A stretch of 64,000 nucleotides of DNA, from positions 1 through 64,000 of the forward strand of contig WOGZ01000085.1 of the NCBI GenBank assembly GCA_009733775.1, read 5' to 3'. This stretch comes from Alectoria sarmentosa. Lineage: Eukaryota; Ascomycota; Lecanoromycetes; Lecanorales; Parmeliaceae. Below are positions 12,735 through 24,914 of the stretch, one piece after another. Under the pieces are notes generated by a model. The model saw only the letters and a list, made by a program, of their open reading frames with translations. It was not told the DNA's origin and ran no database searches. Both the position numbers and the translations under genes were made by a program. How positions within the stretch are numbered: position 1 is the first letter of the stretch; each line of letters begins with the position of its first letter.

Positions 12735-14228
12735 ATGGCGAGCTCAACTACGGCTATGACTCCAGAGCAGGCGCAAGCTGCCCTTCAAACCCTTCTCGAG
12801 GGACCAGCTATGAGCCCTCCGGCGGGAACAATTCCCAATTTCCACGATCCTCCAAATCTTGACGCCTTCGTTGCCTTGACTATAGCTTTGTGTGTCACTT
12901 TTGGGACTCTGGCCGTCGTGCTGCGCATGTACACCAAGGTCTTGATTCTTCGAGCGCTGGCTTGGGAGGACTGTAAGTCATGTGCTTTTTTTGCCGAGAT
13001 TTCTGCCATTTATTGATACTACTCAGATGTCATTGTCCTAGCATGGGTAAAGTGGGCTCGCGCAAACACGGAGATCTTGTTCTAACTTTAGCAGCTGCTC
13101 CAGATCGGGCAGACGATACCATCGGGAATCGTGACTCGGTATGGCGGAGGAACCCATATGTGGAACGTCCAGCTGCAAACGTTCTTCGATATGCTTTATG
13201 TGAGATTGTCCAAATGGGGAGCCAAGACTTACTGACAGCAGGCCCAGTGGGTCAATATCGCAGCCGTTGTCTACGGCATCCTGGTCTTCTTCATTAAACT
13301 CTCTATTTTGCTTCAATATCTTCGCATATTCGCACCCACCAGGAAGGGCAACATGTTTATCTATGTTGGGGTCCACCTGTGCATCTGGAGCAACTTGATA
13401 TTCTATCTCATCGTGACCGTGTTTGAGATCGATATATGTTCTCCACGCAAGAAGATCTGGAATCCAATAATGACCACTGGTCATTGTTATAGCGTCAATG
13501 CTACCTTTCAAGGCACGGGAATCTTCAACGTCATATCTGATTTCACAATCCTCATACTTCCTATGCCTTGCGTTTGGAGGCTGCGTTTGCCATTGAAAAA
13601 GAAGGTACTCATGACAGCTATCTTTGCGACAGGATTTTTGTAAGCACTCATGCCTTGCAGATGGTGGCCCTGAGAAGTCAGGTCTCCACCTGCGTTTCGA
13701 TAGTATTCATATCGAGTATTACTGACACATCGCCTCAGCGCTTGCATTACATCAATTTTGCGGACATATTATACATGGAAGATCGTCCAGTCGCCTGACG
13801 TAACTTACAATATGGTCCGCATGGGCATGTGGACCTACGCCGAGCTCTCCACAGGAATAGTCATAAGTTGTCTCCCAGTCATACCGAAATTCTTTCAACA
13901 CATCGGCCCCAAAATCTCCTCCGCTTTCACAATGAGGTCAAAGCATACAAAAGACTCCGGTAACGAATCGGCGTCCAGGACACCCTCAGACAAAGTCCAA
14001 CCCGAGAAATTCAAGCTTCCCAGCTTCAAAACCTCCTTTTCTTCAGTCAATTCTAACACAGAGAAGGACACGGACCATGAGCTGTATAGTCAGCAATCCC
14101 TGCCTAAAGGCGAGTATGCTATGCTTCACGAGGAAACGGCTCTGCCTAGCAGGGAGCTGAGTCAGATGCCAGCAGCAAGACTTGCTACCACAAGAGATGA
14201 TTTGGAGAGAGGATACGGAAGATTTTGA
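12735..14228 (+). CDS. Fungal rhodopsin-domain (SAT4-like) integral membrane protein
   Basis: Five exons (12735-12972, 13027-13046, 13095-13200, 13249-13639, 13739-14228) give 414 residues with no frame break. Exon 2 is only 20 bp. Family hallmarks are visible: an N-terminal hydrophobic span followed by LRMYTKVLILRALAWEDYVI, then GIVTRYGGGTHMWNV, then WVNIAAVVYGILVFFIKLSI, a YCSVNATFQGTGIFNVISD-like loop (here HCYSVNATFQGTG), a PMPCVWRLRLPLKKK segment, and ILRTYYTWKIVQSPDVTYNM with CLPVIPKFFQH closing the last span. The pattern is a seven-helix plasma-membrane protein with a long polar cytoplasmic tail (about residue 310 onward). Members of this fungal family are abundant and mostly uncharacterised; they are not proven light receptors. 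The 3' site of intron 2 is a TAG/CAG pair three bases apart, so two isoforms differing by one residue are possible. Confidence 0.88.
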
Positions 14229-15403
14229 TTCGCCTGAACTATGTGACTTGCATAGAATTTAGTTTTTGATACACACCACTACCAAGCTGGATTGATGCCG
14301 ATATGGTGCTGCGTTTGGTTGGAGGAAGTCAAGAGCAATGGGTTTGGTCGTGGGGGTTTTGGAACTTTCAGGGCCAAACGCTATTTACTCATGCTTACTT
14401 GAAAGCGGAAGTCAAATAAATCTGTTATTGGCATAGAAATTCACTATCCTGAAACGAGCTTTCCTCGGATTCGGTGGTCTTGGTGGTTTAAGCTAAGGAA
14501 CTTTCCACGAGGCTGCGAATCGTGACGCGCTGACAGGCTCGCAAGTATAGATTCTTCATCCATCCACCCACATCTTCACATGAGACTGATATTTCACGGC
14601 ACGGTTCATCATTCAGATTGTCGATCACCTTTAACAACGTTTCCAATTCATGACGAATGGGAAAAGAAATCGCCGTCTGCAGAGGCTCCGAATCAAACCC
14701 TCGAATCTCAGCAAGTCAGCAGCGGTAAACGGCGCGCAAAAAAACAGGCTTTGACATCATTGCATGACGGGCTGTCCATGCTCGGCCCGCTCAGTGATCC
14801 AACCGCACTGAAACATTTGTGTTTCAATTTTTTCCAATTCTTTAGCTTCAGCCAAGCATTAGCCCTTTGATTCACTTTAGCTTGTATTACTGATCACCAC
14901 ACATTAATTGAATACTGGTCGACTTCCAGACTACTATTCGAGAGAGCATCTTCTGTGGCCCTGAGCTGGAAAGAGACGAGAAAGCCATCGGATCCTAATT
15001 CGGAAAGGCACAATCAGGCGCAATTCATGTTCACACTATCTTGACGTAGGCAGTTCGCTTACATGCACATGCAATCACGTTAGGATCGCTTGACTATACT
15101 AAGATGCTGACTGCATAGGGCCTGCATGATCCTTCTTTGAGTTCTCAAGCTTGGACAATGCATCAACGATGCTAGCTGGCCAATGCCGTCTGCCCTATAT
15201 GCAGCATGTTCTATGTTCATCATCCTTGGCGTCCGTGAAAAGGGCAACTTAAATCGCCGCCCATCTTGCTACATTCTTTCGGCTTTTAGACCCAGCCATT
15301 CAAAAATCTTTAAAAGTCTCAGATTCCAACCGAGGGAGTTTCAACGACTACCGCCTGTTTTTTCTTCTTTGTCTTTTCCTTAGAACTCGAATTTAGGGTG
15401 TGC

Positions 15404-15426
15404 TTCATGCGGCTGCGCCGCATGAA
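15404..15426. repeat. Perfect 10-bp inverted repeat with 3-nt spacer
   Basis: The arms TTCATGCGGC and GCCGCATGAA flank the spacer TGC. It is GC-rich in the middle and stands in DNA without a gene. It could be a hairpin or a dimeric protein-binding site. It is not followed by a T-run, and bacterial-type terminators do not apply here. Confidence 0.6.
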
Positions 15427-16170
15427 CGCACATAAGAAAAGCGGTTCCAGAGTTCACGTTTGTGCTTAGTTTTTGGCAGCAGTTCATAGGTTGAAGCTCG
15501 TCAAGCTAAAACATTGATCGGCGGACTGATTACTATGCTCATGCTCATGATTGTTTGGATTCTTGATAGCCACGGCATCTACGGCATCGAGAGCCCATGC
15601 GATCACAGTAGAGACATGTTTACTCTGAAGCAGAATCAGAAACATTTAAAGGAACGGGAACCAGGACAATTTGCGGGCGGGATGAGGGAATCGAAGTTCG
15701 CTTGAAGTCAGGAAGAGAGCAAAAACGTAAAGACGGGAAATGCGTTGGCGATCTCCTCGGCATGTGACAAGGTCGATCTTGCCGAAGCCCTACACTAGTG
15801 TCGCTTGACGATACATGTACCTTCCTCTGACGGCGCTCAAGAACCTCCCCTGTTTGGCCTAATGGCTCTCGCCAAAACCTGCCCTGCAATTTTGGTCTAG
15901 CTCATATTAGGCTAGCTTCGTTCTGTCACAGAAATCAGATATCAGATAAATTCACCCAAATACAACAAGGCTACACAGTTCCCATACAATATCAAATTTC
16001 CTCCATTGCTCCATCGTCTTGTCTTCACGTTATGCGACCACGTTGTGCAACCGAAAAGTCTAAGTTCTTACCATCACCGACATCGATTGCTGGGTATTTC
16101 CATACCAAGAAGATGAGTCTTTCGACCGCACGAGTACCCGCCGAGCTCCTACTTGCCCATTCATTCACTA

Positions 16171-16662
16171 ATGATCAAAACTTTTTTCATCCTTCTGCTA
16201 TCAAAAATTGTCCGAGCGAAGATAATGGCTATCACTGTTTTGCAGATTCGGACTTCAATCGATGATACCTGCACAAACTGTAATCAAGGCTCGAAAATTT
16301 ATGAAATGACTTGCGACTTACATGATGCGAAGAAAGGGTTAATGTATGTGATTGCGAAGACTAGAAGCGCTGATAAATTATTGATAAGATCGATACCTTT
16401 GCAATCGCCTTTGGCCGTCAAACTTGAGCGGCAGCCATTCATCGCACCCATGCCAGAACTTCTGAATTGCCTCCTGTTAGCGGGGCTTGCTGCCTCATCC
16501 AGTGAGTATCTGTCATTTTTATTGATGATCATGACATCGACCGAAGCTAACAGCTATGATTTGGCAATCATGACAGAATCTCAAGTCACGCTTGACAGGC
16601 AAGTCAGCAGACACAAGCTTTCCCTGAACGAGCGTCGACTCGCGTTCCAGGACTTTGTTTAA
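16171..16662 (+). CDS. Possible small secreted protein, unknown
   Basis: A single open frame of 163 codons starts MIKTFFILLLSKIVRA, which resembles a signal peptide (basic residue, hydrophobic core, small residue at the cleavage site). The mature part has a CTNC pair and few other cysteines. I recognise no family, codon use is not clearly coding, and overlapping frames exist on both strands. It is listed as a candidate only. Confidence 0.2.
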   Translation: MIKTFFILLLSKIVRAKIMAITVLQIRTSIDDTCTNCNQGSKIYEMTCDLHDAKKGLMYVIAKTRSADKLLIRSIPLQSPLAVKLERQPFIAPMPELLNCLLLAGLAASSSEYLSFLLMIMTSTEANSYDLAIMTESQVTLDRQVSRHKLSLNERRLAFQDFV

Positions 16663-18769
16663 AAACATAGACTCTTAAAGGCGGCAGAATGATATCTACC
16701 ACTTCTGTTCCTCCAGAATAGCGCCACCGATCACTTTCCCAAATCAGATGCAAGATCTCCCCATCTTGCCTAACAATTGCCCTCGATCTTCCAATCACTT
16801 GATATATCTCTGTGCCAGTAATTCTCGTGTCGTGTATCAGTTGATCAGGAACTTCCTCTCCTTCTCAATAAGCGGATTCGGCGTTCTGGCATTCCAATCG
16901 TCGAACCATTTTCTCATTGATATCAAATATAAGCACTTTGAGCGGAAATGGATCTGGTTCAAGGGTAATAGCTGCAGGGTAAGTTACAGATTTTGGGGTT
17001 GCCTTCACCACTCTGCTTACAATATCCTCATCTCGAGGAGATTCTATATTTCAACACGGTCTACGGTACCCCTGTTTTCCCACACGAATGCCGCAAAGCG
17101 GAGTCTGAACGCTGCTAATTGGGCTGAGATAATTCTCGCCGACGTCACCCTTTCACTTAAAAAACGCCAAGTCAATACTTTGAAAACCTCCTAAAACAAT
17201 GTAACATCTTGACCTTTCCGACGACGGCAAGCTAATCATTCCTTCGGAGTCCCGCTTTGACGCAAAGTCATACTACGCTTGCTTCTCGACCTCAACACGC
17301 TCAAAGTCCTAAATACAATCAGTACTTCTACTCTTTTACATCGTTGTCTGGAAAATATTTCCTCCACACCGATCCTCATCTTAAAACTTCTAACTTCATC
17401 AAATACATATATGAGCCCTTATGCTCCTCAAGTACCCATTGCAGGTTCCTCAGCTCCCCCTTAAATGAACAGCGAGTTCAAAATAGGTATGTCCTGTCAC
17501 TAACCATTTCCTGTTTTTTCTGCACTACTTTGTCACTCTCTCTTTGGTCTTGTGATATCTTACTAGGACATACTAAGCTAATTTAATATCAATGCATTAT
17601 ACTCAGTGCTGTTCTCGGTCGGTGAGCATACAATAGCTCTCAAGCTCGATATCACACTAGCTCATGATACTGAAACATTGACACACTCCGACCATGTCCT
17701 CATCAAAGCCTGATATGATGATACTCGACTCATACCAACCATTGACTTTGACGCCTTCCCCTGCGAAATATGCGACAAGGTCTCCAGGCACGTCGCTCTT
17801 GCCGGAGACCTCCTTTTTTAGAAACGATGGAGACTGCTACGTAGTTCTCTAGCCCATAGCAGAACTTACACATTGCCTCAAAATGCTGCACGAATGAGCA
17901 CCCAGGTCTCACGTCGCTAGCGCAGCGTACGAAGAGCCCAGGGCGACGAATACATTCACGTCCGAATGGCGCTCCGATTCAGAACTTATTATCGACTCCA
18001 GAGCCCCACTTTTCTTGGACGTCTATGACGGTCCAGGTTGGTCTAATGTCTCTCATGGCACCTCAATCAACCTGATGGACTGCGTGAGGGATGTGAAGTT
18101 GGGCATGGACCCAAATTGCCAAGATCTGGCTTATCCCGAAGGCAGAGACAAAAAAAAGCCTGTCCACACTTGTTCGAGAGCTTTCCCACCTGACTCGGCT
18201 TCCTCATCTGCCCCGACTCCAGCTCAACTTCTGAATTTCCTAAAAATGCGATTTGCACTACAAGGGCATGATTATTGTCGAGGATTTTTTGGATGCATTT
18301 AAAGAGCGAAGATCGCGAGTTGGCACGAATTTGTCCATCTCGCTGAATAGAGACTGGCAATACGACACCTGTACGTTCGAATTTATATAACGTTATGGGA
18401 TCGGCTGGACGTGAGATCCACCCTGTCGTATGCCCGGAGAAACAATCACAGCAGGCTTAGGGGTTGTGGAAGAGAAACCCAGAGCGCTGATCGCCAATGG
18501 AGTCTATCCGGACAGCTATTGTACGCTGTTGGAGGTAATTCGTGCCGCCGCATCACAGCTACTTCAAAAAAAGGATGACCTATTAAAGATGGAAGATTGA
18601 AGCATTAAAAGTGGCATGAGAATGACGCAATGGCTCGTCAAAAAGGACTATTGATGGAGAGACCATTCAGACGGAAGAGACGAAAAACGAACTATGTGAC
18701 TGTCAGTGCTCGCATACTCGAATGTACACATCACACGCACAAATGAGGGCATACAGATGACGTGAATAA

Positions 18770-18960
18770 TGATTGAGCTGTCCCAACGCCAAGAATAGCA
18801 GCAAACAAAACCCTGAACAGGCAATTTCTCGTACCCTGACGCTAAGAAACTCCCACGCTTATAGCAGCATAAACCTAAAATAAAAATGAAGCTGTATACG
18901 AATGCCGACGGGCGAGACAAGAATGCTATGACTTTGAAAGAGATGAAATCGAAAGAAAAC
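18770..18960. repeat. Diverged segment resembling 23765-23950
   Basis: Read on the plus strand, both segments begin GAGctGTCcCAACaCCAaGA or a close variant, continue with an AACAGGCA box, a CCcaGCGtcaaGA-like box, an AGCAGC box and a final GCGaGaCAaGAAtattACGACT-like box, in the same order and at similar spacing. Identity is patchy. It may be an old repeat or duplicated untranslated region. Confidence 0.35.
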
Positions 18961-21788
18961 CCAAGGCCAGGTGCAGGACAGGTATATATGAAAAGCCTCC
19001 ATGACACGAGTCTCCTGCTATGAACGCTTTCCCAGTACATTCCATGTAGGGGCCATGGGCCATGGCTTCTAATCCCTGACCTCCTATGTGGTTCACTAAC
19101 ACACAGTCTCACTGTAGCGATGGGAAAGATTTGTGGGGGCTGTATGAGGCGTGATATAGATTGTATAGACATGAGTTCGGTCGTTGCTGTGTGTTTCATT
19201 TCCCAGCCTTGAATCCAACCTTTCAAGGCTATGAGAAAGTCTACGATGTTCGGTTGGTGCGTGCATAAATGAGCCTTTTTCAACAACCGATTCAAGCATT
19301 TGCCGTTTTACCCTAGTATAAACGCAGAGTCACTTGCATCATTTATAAGCGCAGTGAAAGCGAATGAAAAAGTACCCCTTAAATTTCAATAGTCTTGTTA
19401 TCATCTGCGTTCTGCGTCTTATTTCTCTTTCCCCCTCCGGACCCACCAGGCACATATAGGTAAGAGCCGCGAGATTATTCTCCATTTTCTCTCCTTGCCC
19501 GTCCATACATCTGCCTCTTAGACCTTCGTATCTGTCTCCCAGGTAAAAGAAGTCTCTCATACGCCCGAATCGTCTCTGAGGGCCGAGTTTACTACAGCTG
19601 CCGTTATTTCACCATCACATGAACAGACCTAAAATACGAAACGAGGGTCGTTCTTTTACGCTCAGTCATCGCCGAAGACATTATTTGGCAAGTTCTGAGG
19701 ACGAAGATTGGGTCAAGATCTTCACGAGATATTCCAAATCAGCGATATTGCAGGGGCAGCACTCAAAACCTTCCAATACCGCCATTGCCCAGCAACCCTG
19801 CCTTCCAACAGCCCTAACCCTCAGCATCTGCAAAAGCACCACGCCAAGCTTCCCGAATTTACCAATCAGTAACGCGAGAAAGTGGAGCTCGATGGTCCAA
19901 GGAATAGATGAATGGGTTAGACACACTGTTGCTGAATGACGTGTATGGCTCAATCATCGGCCTGGCTGGATGCTGCTGAGTATGCGGCTGAATTATTCTC
20001 GGCGTGACTCAGTGCTCCGTATGCGGCTGATCTCTTTAGCGCCTGGCGTAATGACCGAGTACTGCAGGGCAGTTTGTATCGTTAGAATACAACTGTCACT
20101 GGTAAGCAAATCGAAGAGCAGCAGGCCACCTGTTCTCATTTGCCACAACGTCCCTTCCTTTTACCGGTGAGAGCACCTCCCCAGTCTTATGGCAATTGCA
20201 CGCCTTTTCTCGCTGACATGACGCTCCCACACAATGAATGCGACTGATGTGTCGTCTCGATGATTGTATAGAAAGCATACCTCACATCAACAGCCACGAG
20301 TTCCCATGCCTCGTTTCAGACAGAGAGAGAGGCGTACTGCTTTCCGCGCTCTGATGAAAGAAGACTTTGTCGTTTGCAACAGAACGATTGAGATTCCAAT
20401 ACTGCTCACGAGACGAGTACTCCCTCGGTGTCCCGCCCGCTCCATCGACAATGACCATCCACCCCTAGCAGCCATCAACACTGACCCAGCCCCCTCCACC
20501 TGTAGATATCACGGAAGCAGAAAAGGCACCGCCTTCTCGCCACCATCTTCCTCTTTGTGAGCTCGACTTCTCCGCATCCGCTCCCTTTTCGCGATCCTTA
20601 TTCATAGCGCACGGTTGCAGGAGTGGACTCTTCAGCTTCCTGTCGATGACGGTGGCATTTCCTTACCATCTCAATGAAGGGTCTGTCGAGGAGGTCGGCA
20701 GAGGCAGCTTAGCAAATGTGAACATGACGAGTGAACAGGGGAGGTATTGCGAATGGAGTACAATATGTCAAGCTCGCGGCCGCGGGCTGCGAGGTATAGC
20801 TAGCAGGTGGGGTTGAGGAAGCGATGGAGAAGCGATCCCATGGCGTAACCCTAAACCTGATGCTGAATACAGCGTTCATCAGCATGAAGCGGCTTACAAA
20901 AGGAACGATCGACGCGATAGAGATATCCAACTCGTCGCTTATGAGATACGTCGCACCCACTCCTTACTTGAACCACGCTGAGTCCCGATCTCGACCGGCT
21001 TACGCTAACAAAGAGCAACCCACACCTTCGCGTCTGCTAAAGCCGCTGAATACCAGAACAGAAGACACCCGAGCACGTATCTCAGAGAGAGGCACGAGCG
21101 GCAACTCCACCGATTCCTTACGGGCATCAGTCATAGTTACGAGTCAGGCGGCCGACCAAGCGCGGCGCAGTCAATACTCATTTGTTATTGTATTTTGAGT
21201 TTTTGATTTTGTTGGGGGGGGGGGGGGGGGGGAAGCATCCCAACAGTTCTATTCTCATCTTTGCCGTTTGGGCCATGCTTCTTGCCGTATGTAAAATAGT
21301 TCGTCGTGGGGCTTTGAGGACATCCCCTGCGAGCAGAGGGTTTATACAAATTGAATGGCGTAAAGTTCGGATGGATATCGGCGACTCTGCAGATCAGATA
21401 TGCTTCATGAGAATGTCAGAGGAGGGATGGTTTACGAGGGTGTTGGAAATGCGATTCTGGGGTTGATGGGGGTCACCGCGGTGTGGGACATGAATAACAG
21501 AAACGAGAATGCAAGGGCGTTTCCTTTTTGACTCTTTTTGGAGATTCTGAATGGTCAGCTGCAGAAAAGCATTTGGAGTTGATTGAAATTCCTCAAAAAT
21601 AGACAGCGAGAATATACTTTGGCCATAGAGGTGTTTCTTCGATCGAATGGAATGCGTAATTTGCACGGTTGATCAGTGTACTGCCTGGCAAGTTGGCAAG
21701 CGGTTTGAATATTTTAAGGATGCTGTAGGAATCTATGATCCATATGAGGCGGATAATGGGTAAAGACGCAGTAGGCTTGGAGACAATC

Positions 21789-23135
21789 CTACTCCAAAGC
21801 TTGGCCTTTGGTTTTCGTTTCGGCTGGTCTTTCTCCCGCAGCGACCTCCTCGATCGCTTCCTTGATAATATGGCATCCCTTTGCCATATCCTCCTTGGTG
21901 ATGTTGAGTGGTGGTATGAATCTAAGTGTGTCGTAGATCGAGGTAGTGAGCACCAGCATGTCCTTCTCCATACACTTCGCCTGTATCTTCGACGCGTACC
22001 CATGGCCCGGCATACACTCCAGAGCCAACATCAACCCCAGGCCCCTCACATCATAGATCATCTTGCCAGTTTTGGGATCAGACTTGGCGGCATCGAGCAT
22101 ACCCTTGAGCTCCGCTCCCCGAGCAGCAACGTTCTCCAAAATCTTTTCTTCTTGGAAGGCTTTAGCCACGGCAACTCCGGCTGCGCAGGAGACTGCGTTT
22201 CCGGCGTATGTACCTCCCATTGATCCAGGTTTCTGCATGTCCATCAATTCCTTTCTTGAGACAATACCAGAGAGTGGAAAGCCGTTTGCAATTCCTTTGG
22301 CCATGATCAAGATATCTGGTCTCACACCCCAATGCTCGATCGCAAACATCTTCCCTGTTCTACCGAATCCAGATTGCACCTCGTCTGCTATCAAGAGGAT
22401 GTTATTCTTGTCACAAATTTCACGAACCTTGGCGAGATATTCTGCTGGAGGCGGAACGTAGCCGCCTTCGCCCAGAACTGGCTCGATGATGATGGCAGCA
22501 GTGTCAGATGGCGCAGTCTCTCGTTTGAGGAGAAGCTCAAGCTGAAGCACTGGGTCCATACAACATTTCTCGAAGCTGTATTTCCCATTGGAGTGGCTAG
22601 CGACTGAGCACTGGGCACAATATGGGAAGGGCACGGAGAATACGCCAGGCATCAATGGAGCAAAATTCTCGCCGTACACAGTCTTGGAGCGCGTCATTGC
22701 CATGGTTCCGAATGTCCGTCCGTGATATGAACCCTGCATGACGATGATGTTCTGCTTCTTGGTTGCATGTCGAGCCAACTTGACCGCGGCCTCAACAGCC
22801 TCGGCGCCCGAGTTCCAGAAGAAAAAGGTGTCTAGCGATTCGTGAGGCATCAGAGGTAGAAGCGATTTTACCAAGTCGAGGTAGGGTTTCTGAAAGGCTA
22901 TGTTGATCTGCCCGTGGACAAGCTTGCCGGTTTGGGACTGAGCTGCCTTGGTTACGGCGGGATGACAATGGCCTAGGTTGGCGACGCCGATTCCACAGGT
23001 GAAATCGAGCATCTTGCGTCCTCCGACCATGGTGACATAGCTACCAGAGCCGCTCTCGATAACCTCAGCTGCGAGTCGGCCGATGCCTCTGGCTACGTGT
23101 TTGGTACCGAATTGAGCTAGCGCCGAGGCACTCAT
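21789..23135 (-). CDS. Class III aminotransferase (4-aminobutyrate/acetylornithine type)
   Basis: An uninterrupted 448-residue frame. Class III (fold type I, PLP) features are complete: the substrate/cofactor segment FWNSGAEAVEAAVKLAR (about 106-122), GSYHGRTFGTMAMT (135-148), IIEPVLGEGGY, the signature LLIADEVQSGFGRTGKMF (247-264) with the PLP-pyridine Asp251, and IMAKGIANGFPLSG with the Schiff-base Lys280. GGTYAGNAVSCAA follows. The enzyme should move an amino group from an omega-amino acid such as 4-aminobutyrate to 2-oxoglutarate or pyruvate. The exact substrate cannot be read from the sequence. No mitochondrial presequence is evident, so a cytosolic form is likely. Absence of introns is compatible with bacterial ancestry, but I cannot test this. 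Confidence 0.9.
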   Translation of the reverse strand: MSASALAQFGTKHVARGIGRLAAEVIESGSGSYVTMVGGRKMLDFTCGIGVANLGHCHPAVTKAAQSQTGKLVHGQINIAFQKPYLDLVKSLLPLMPHESLDTFFFWNSGAEAVEAAVKLARHATKKQNIIVMQGSYHGRTFGTMAMTRSKTVYGENFAPLMPGVFSVPFPYCAQCSVASHSNGKYSFEKCCMDPVLQLELLLKRETAPSDTAAIIIEPVLGEGGYVPPPAEYLAKVREICDKNNILLIADEVQSGFGRTGKMFAIEHWGVRPDILIMAKGIANGFPLSGIVSRKELMDMQKPGSMGGTYAGNAVSCAAGVAVAKAFQEEKILENVAARGAELKGMLDAAKSDPKTGKMIYDVRGLGLMLALECMPGHGYASKIQAKCMEKDMLVLTTSIYDTLRFIPPLNITKEDMAKGCHIIKEAIEEVAAGERPAETKTKGQALE

Positions 23136-24914
23136 AATGGAGAGAGTGAAGGGAGACGGCAGCGAAGTGTAAGCCTCCTAATGGCAGGATAGGAGACCTC
23201 GAAGGTGGAGCGGAAGCTCTAGTGTCAACCAGTGACGTAAGATAAAGGCGTCTTTAATTAGGCAATTTGAGCTGCAGCGACTCTGAAAACTGCCCGGTGT
23301 GTTCTTCAATTGTAGAGCTTGTTATATTGAAGCATATAGAGAGCAACGGTTGATGCTCATGAAAAGTCGAAGTTGCAGCTCTTCTAAAATTTACAAGCTT
23401 TGCTGCTGGTGCGGGGCTCACCCGTTATGAAACAGCTAGTGTAACGCTAGTAAGACAGCGCCCCGTTCCGTCCAGCTCAGTCACGTGAGCGGTTGAAGTT
23501 GTGAGTGGGTTCAATATTTGCCAAAGTTTCTCGATATTACTCCTTTTTTCTGCTTTACAAGCCGTGTATACCGGTGAAGGTCAGTACAGAAGCTATCCCA
23601 CCGTCTGGCTTCGTGTAAAATTTAGGGGTTCATCTCTATGTGCCAAGACATTTCACATCAAAGTTGCCAGCTAACAGGACAACAACTTTGCTAAATAAAG
23701 TTTCAGTGTTCTCATACCGAAATGGACTGCACCTACGACACCAAAAGGGGGTGCATATAAGTGACTATAACAATAATTGAGTCGTCTCAACACCAGGACC
23801 AGCAATCGAATAGCGGCCAGAACAGGCATATCCCCATATCCCAGCGTCAAGAGATAAACTCAGAGTAGTCATAGCAGCGTACGAGGACGTGCGAGCGGGA
23901 CAGGAGAATATTACGACTCTAAAAGTTTTAGACCAAATAGAAAATACAATAGGTACTAATATGAGCAAAACGAGTGCATTTTGAACAATCGCATACACAA
24001 ATATCACTGATCCCACACAAGACCTCCCACCCCCCAGCCCCACAGCAGCGAGCAATTATCAACCTTCACATTGAACACAAAACATCACTGCCAGAACCGC
24101 CTCCGCATACCCCTCCTAGCCCTCTCAAGCAACCAGGTCAGCATCGTCCCGGGCAGCATCTACCGCCAACTACGATCCAATGTATCTCTTTTTCCAGCCA
24201 AAACACACCTCGTCCTTACTCTCAGTACAGTACGTTCAGAACAGCCACGATGGCACACTTTCTCGCAAGCTCGAGATGCAAAGGCTGGGCTGCAGGATCG
24301 CCAAAAGGTGTGTACACTAGAGGGTTTTTCATCCGCGATGGACAGCTCAAGGGAGGAATGTCCAGATCTTTAGAGTCGGGATGATGAGCTGGGCGGTGTA
24401 CATGAATAGGTTGAGAAGGAGATGGATACCCAGGCCCAAAGAACCAGATCCGTTGATAGCGTTTCTCTTCCTCTGCCGTAGTGGTTGTTGTTCAGAGAAC
24501 CCGCCCAGTACACTATTGAGTCGTTCAGAATGAGGTTGCTCGTTGATCGTTATTTAATAGGGCATCAGCGGTGCTGAGCTGCGCTGAGCTTTACCTGTAG
24601 CCTATTCGTTTTTGTCTTGCATCCCATCGTCGTCCCACGCAAATTCGCAGGGAAAAAAAATCATGTGGAAAGAGCAGACCGAATCATCGGTCGCTATGTA
24701 GTGTATTTCGGACACTGCAGATTTGCATGGCGGTGAACAGAGTACTGACATCAAGCCTAACCAGCGGCCTCGACGAGTTCTCGGCCCATCCGTGCCCAAA
24801 TATACTCGAGGGAGAACTTTGAAAATTTGGTTTGCAGGACAGGACTTTCTTGAAAGGGGGAAGGGAGAAGGACATGGAGAACCTGCAGCATTACCGCCCC
24901 AAAGCTCCCAAGCC
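23136..24914. other. Intergenic between aminotransferase and methyltransferase genes
   Basis: No supportable gene is seen. It includes the promoter of the aminotransferase (just above 23135) and the 23765-23950 segment that resembles 18770-18960. The 3' flank of the minus-strand methyltransferase lies before 24915. Confidence 0.45.
23765..23950. repeat. Diverged segment resembling 18770-18960
   Basis: Partner of the segment at 18770-18960, in the same orientation. Shared boxes occur in the same order over about 190 bp. On the minus strand both end in a run read as DSIIV/SSIII in one frame, so an old shared coding or untranslated origin is possible. Confidence 0.35.

Larger units (their letters stand above)
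14229..21788. other. 7.5 kb without a supportable gene
   Basis: Base composition is ordinary. Open frames are short, overlap on both strands and show no domain I recognise. Items noted inside it are a perfect inverted repeat at 15404-15426, a possible small secreted protein at 16171-16662, a segment near 18770-18960 that resembles 23765-23950, and a run of 19 G at 21214-21232. The stretch may hold decayed genes, non-coding transcripts or lineage-specific genes with many introns. Confidence 0.45.

Noticed and set aside
18648..19295. Minus-strand frame of 215 codons
   Set aside because: Its composition is Cys/Ser/Phe-rich without any domain, and part of it is the diverged segment shared with 23765-23950; more likely chance.
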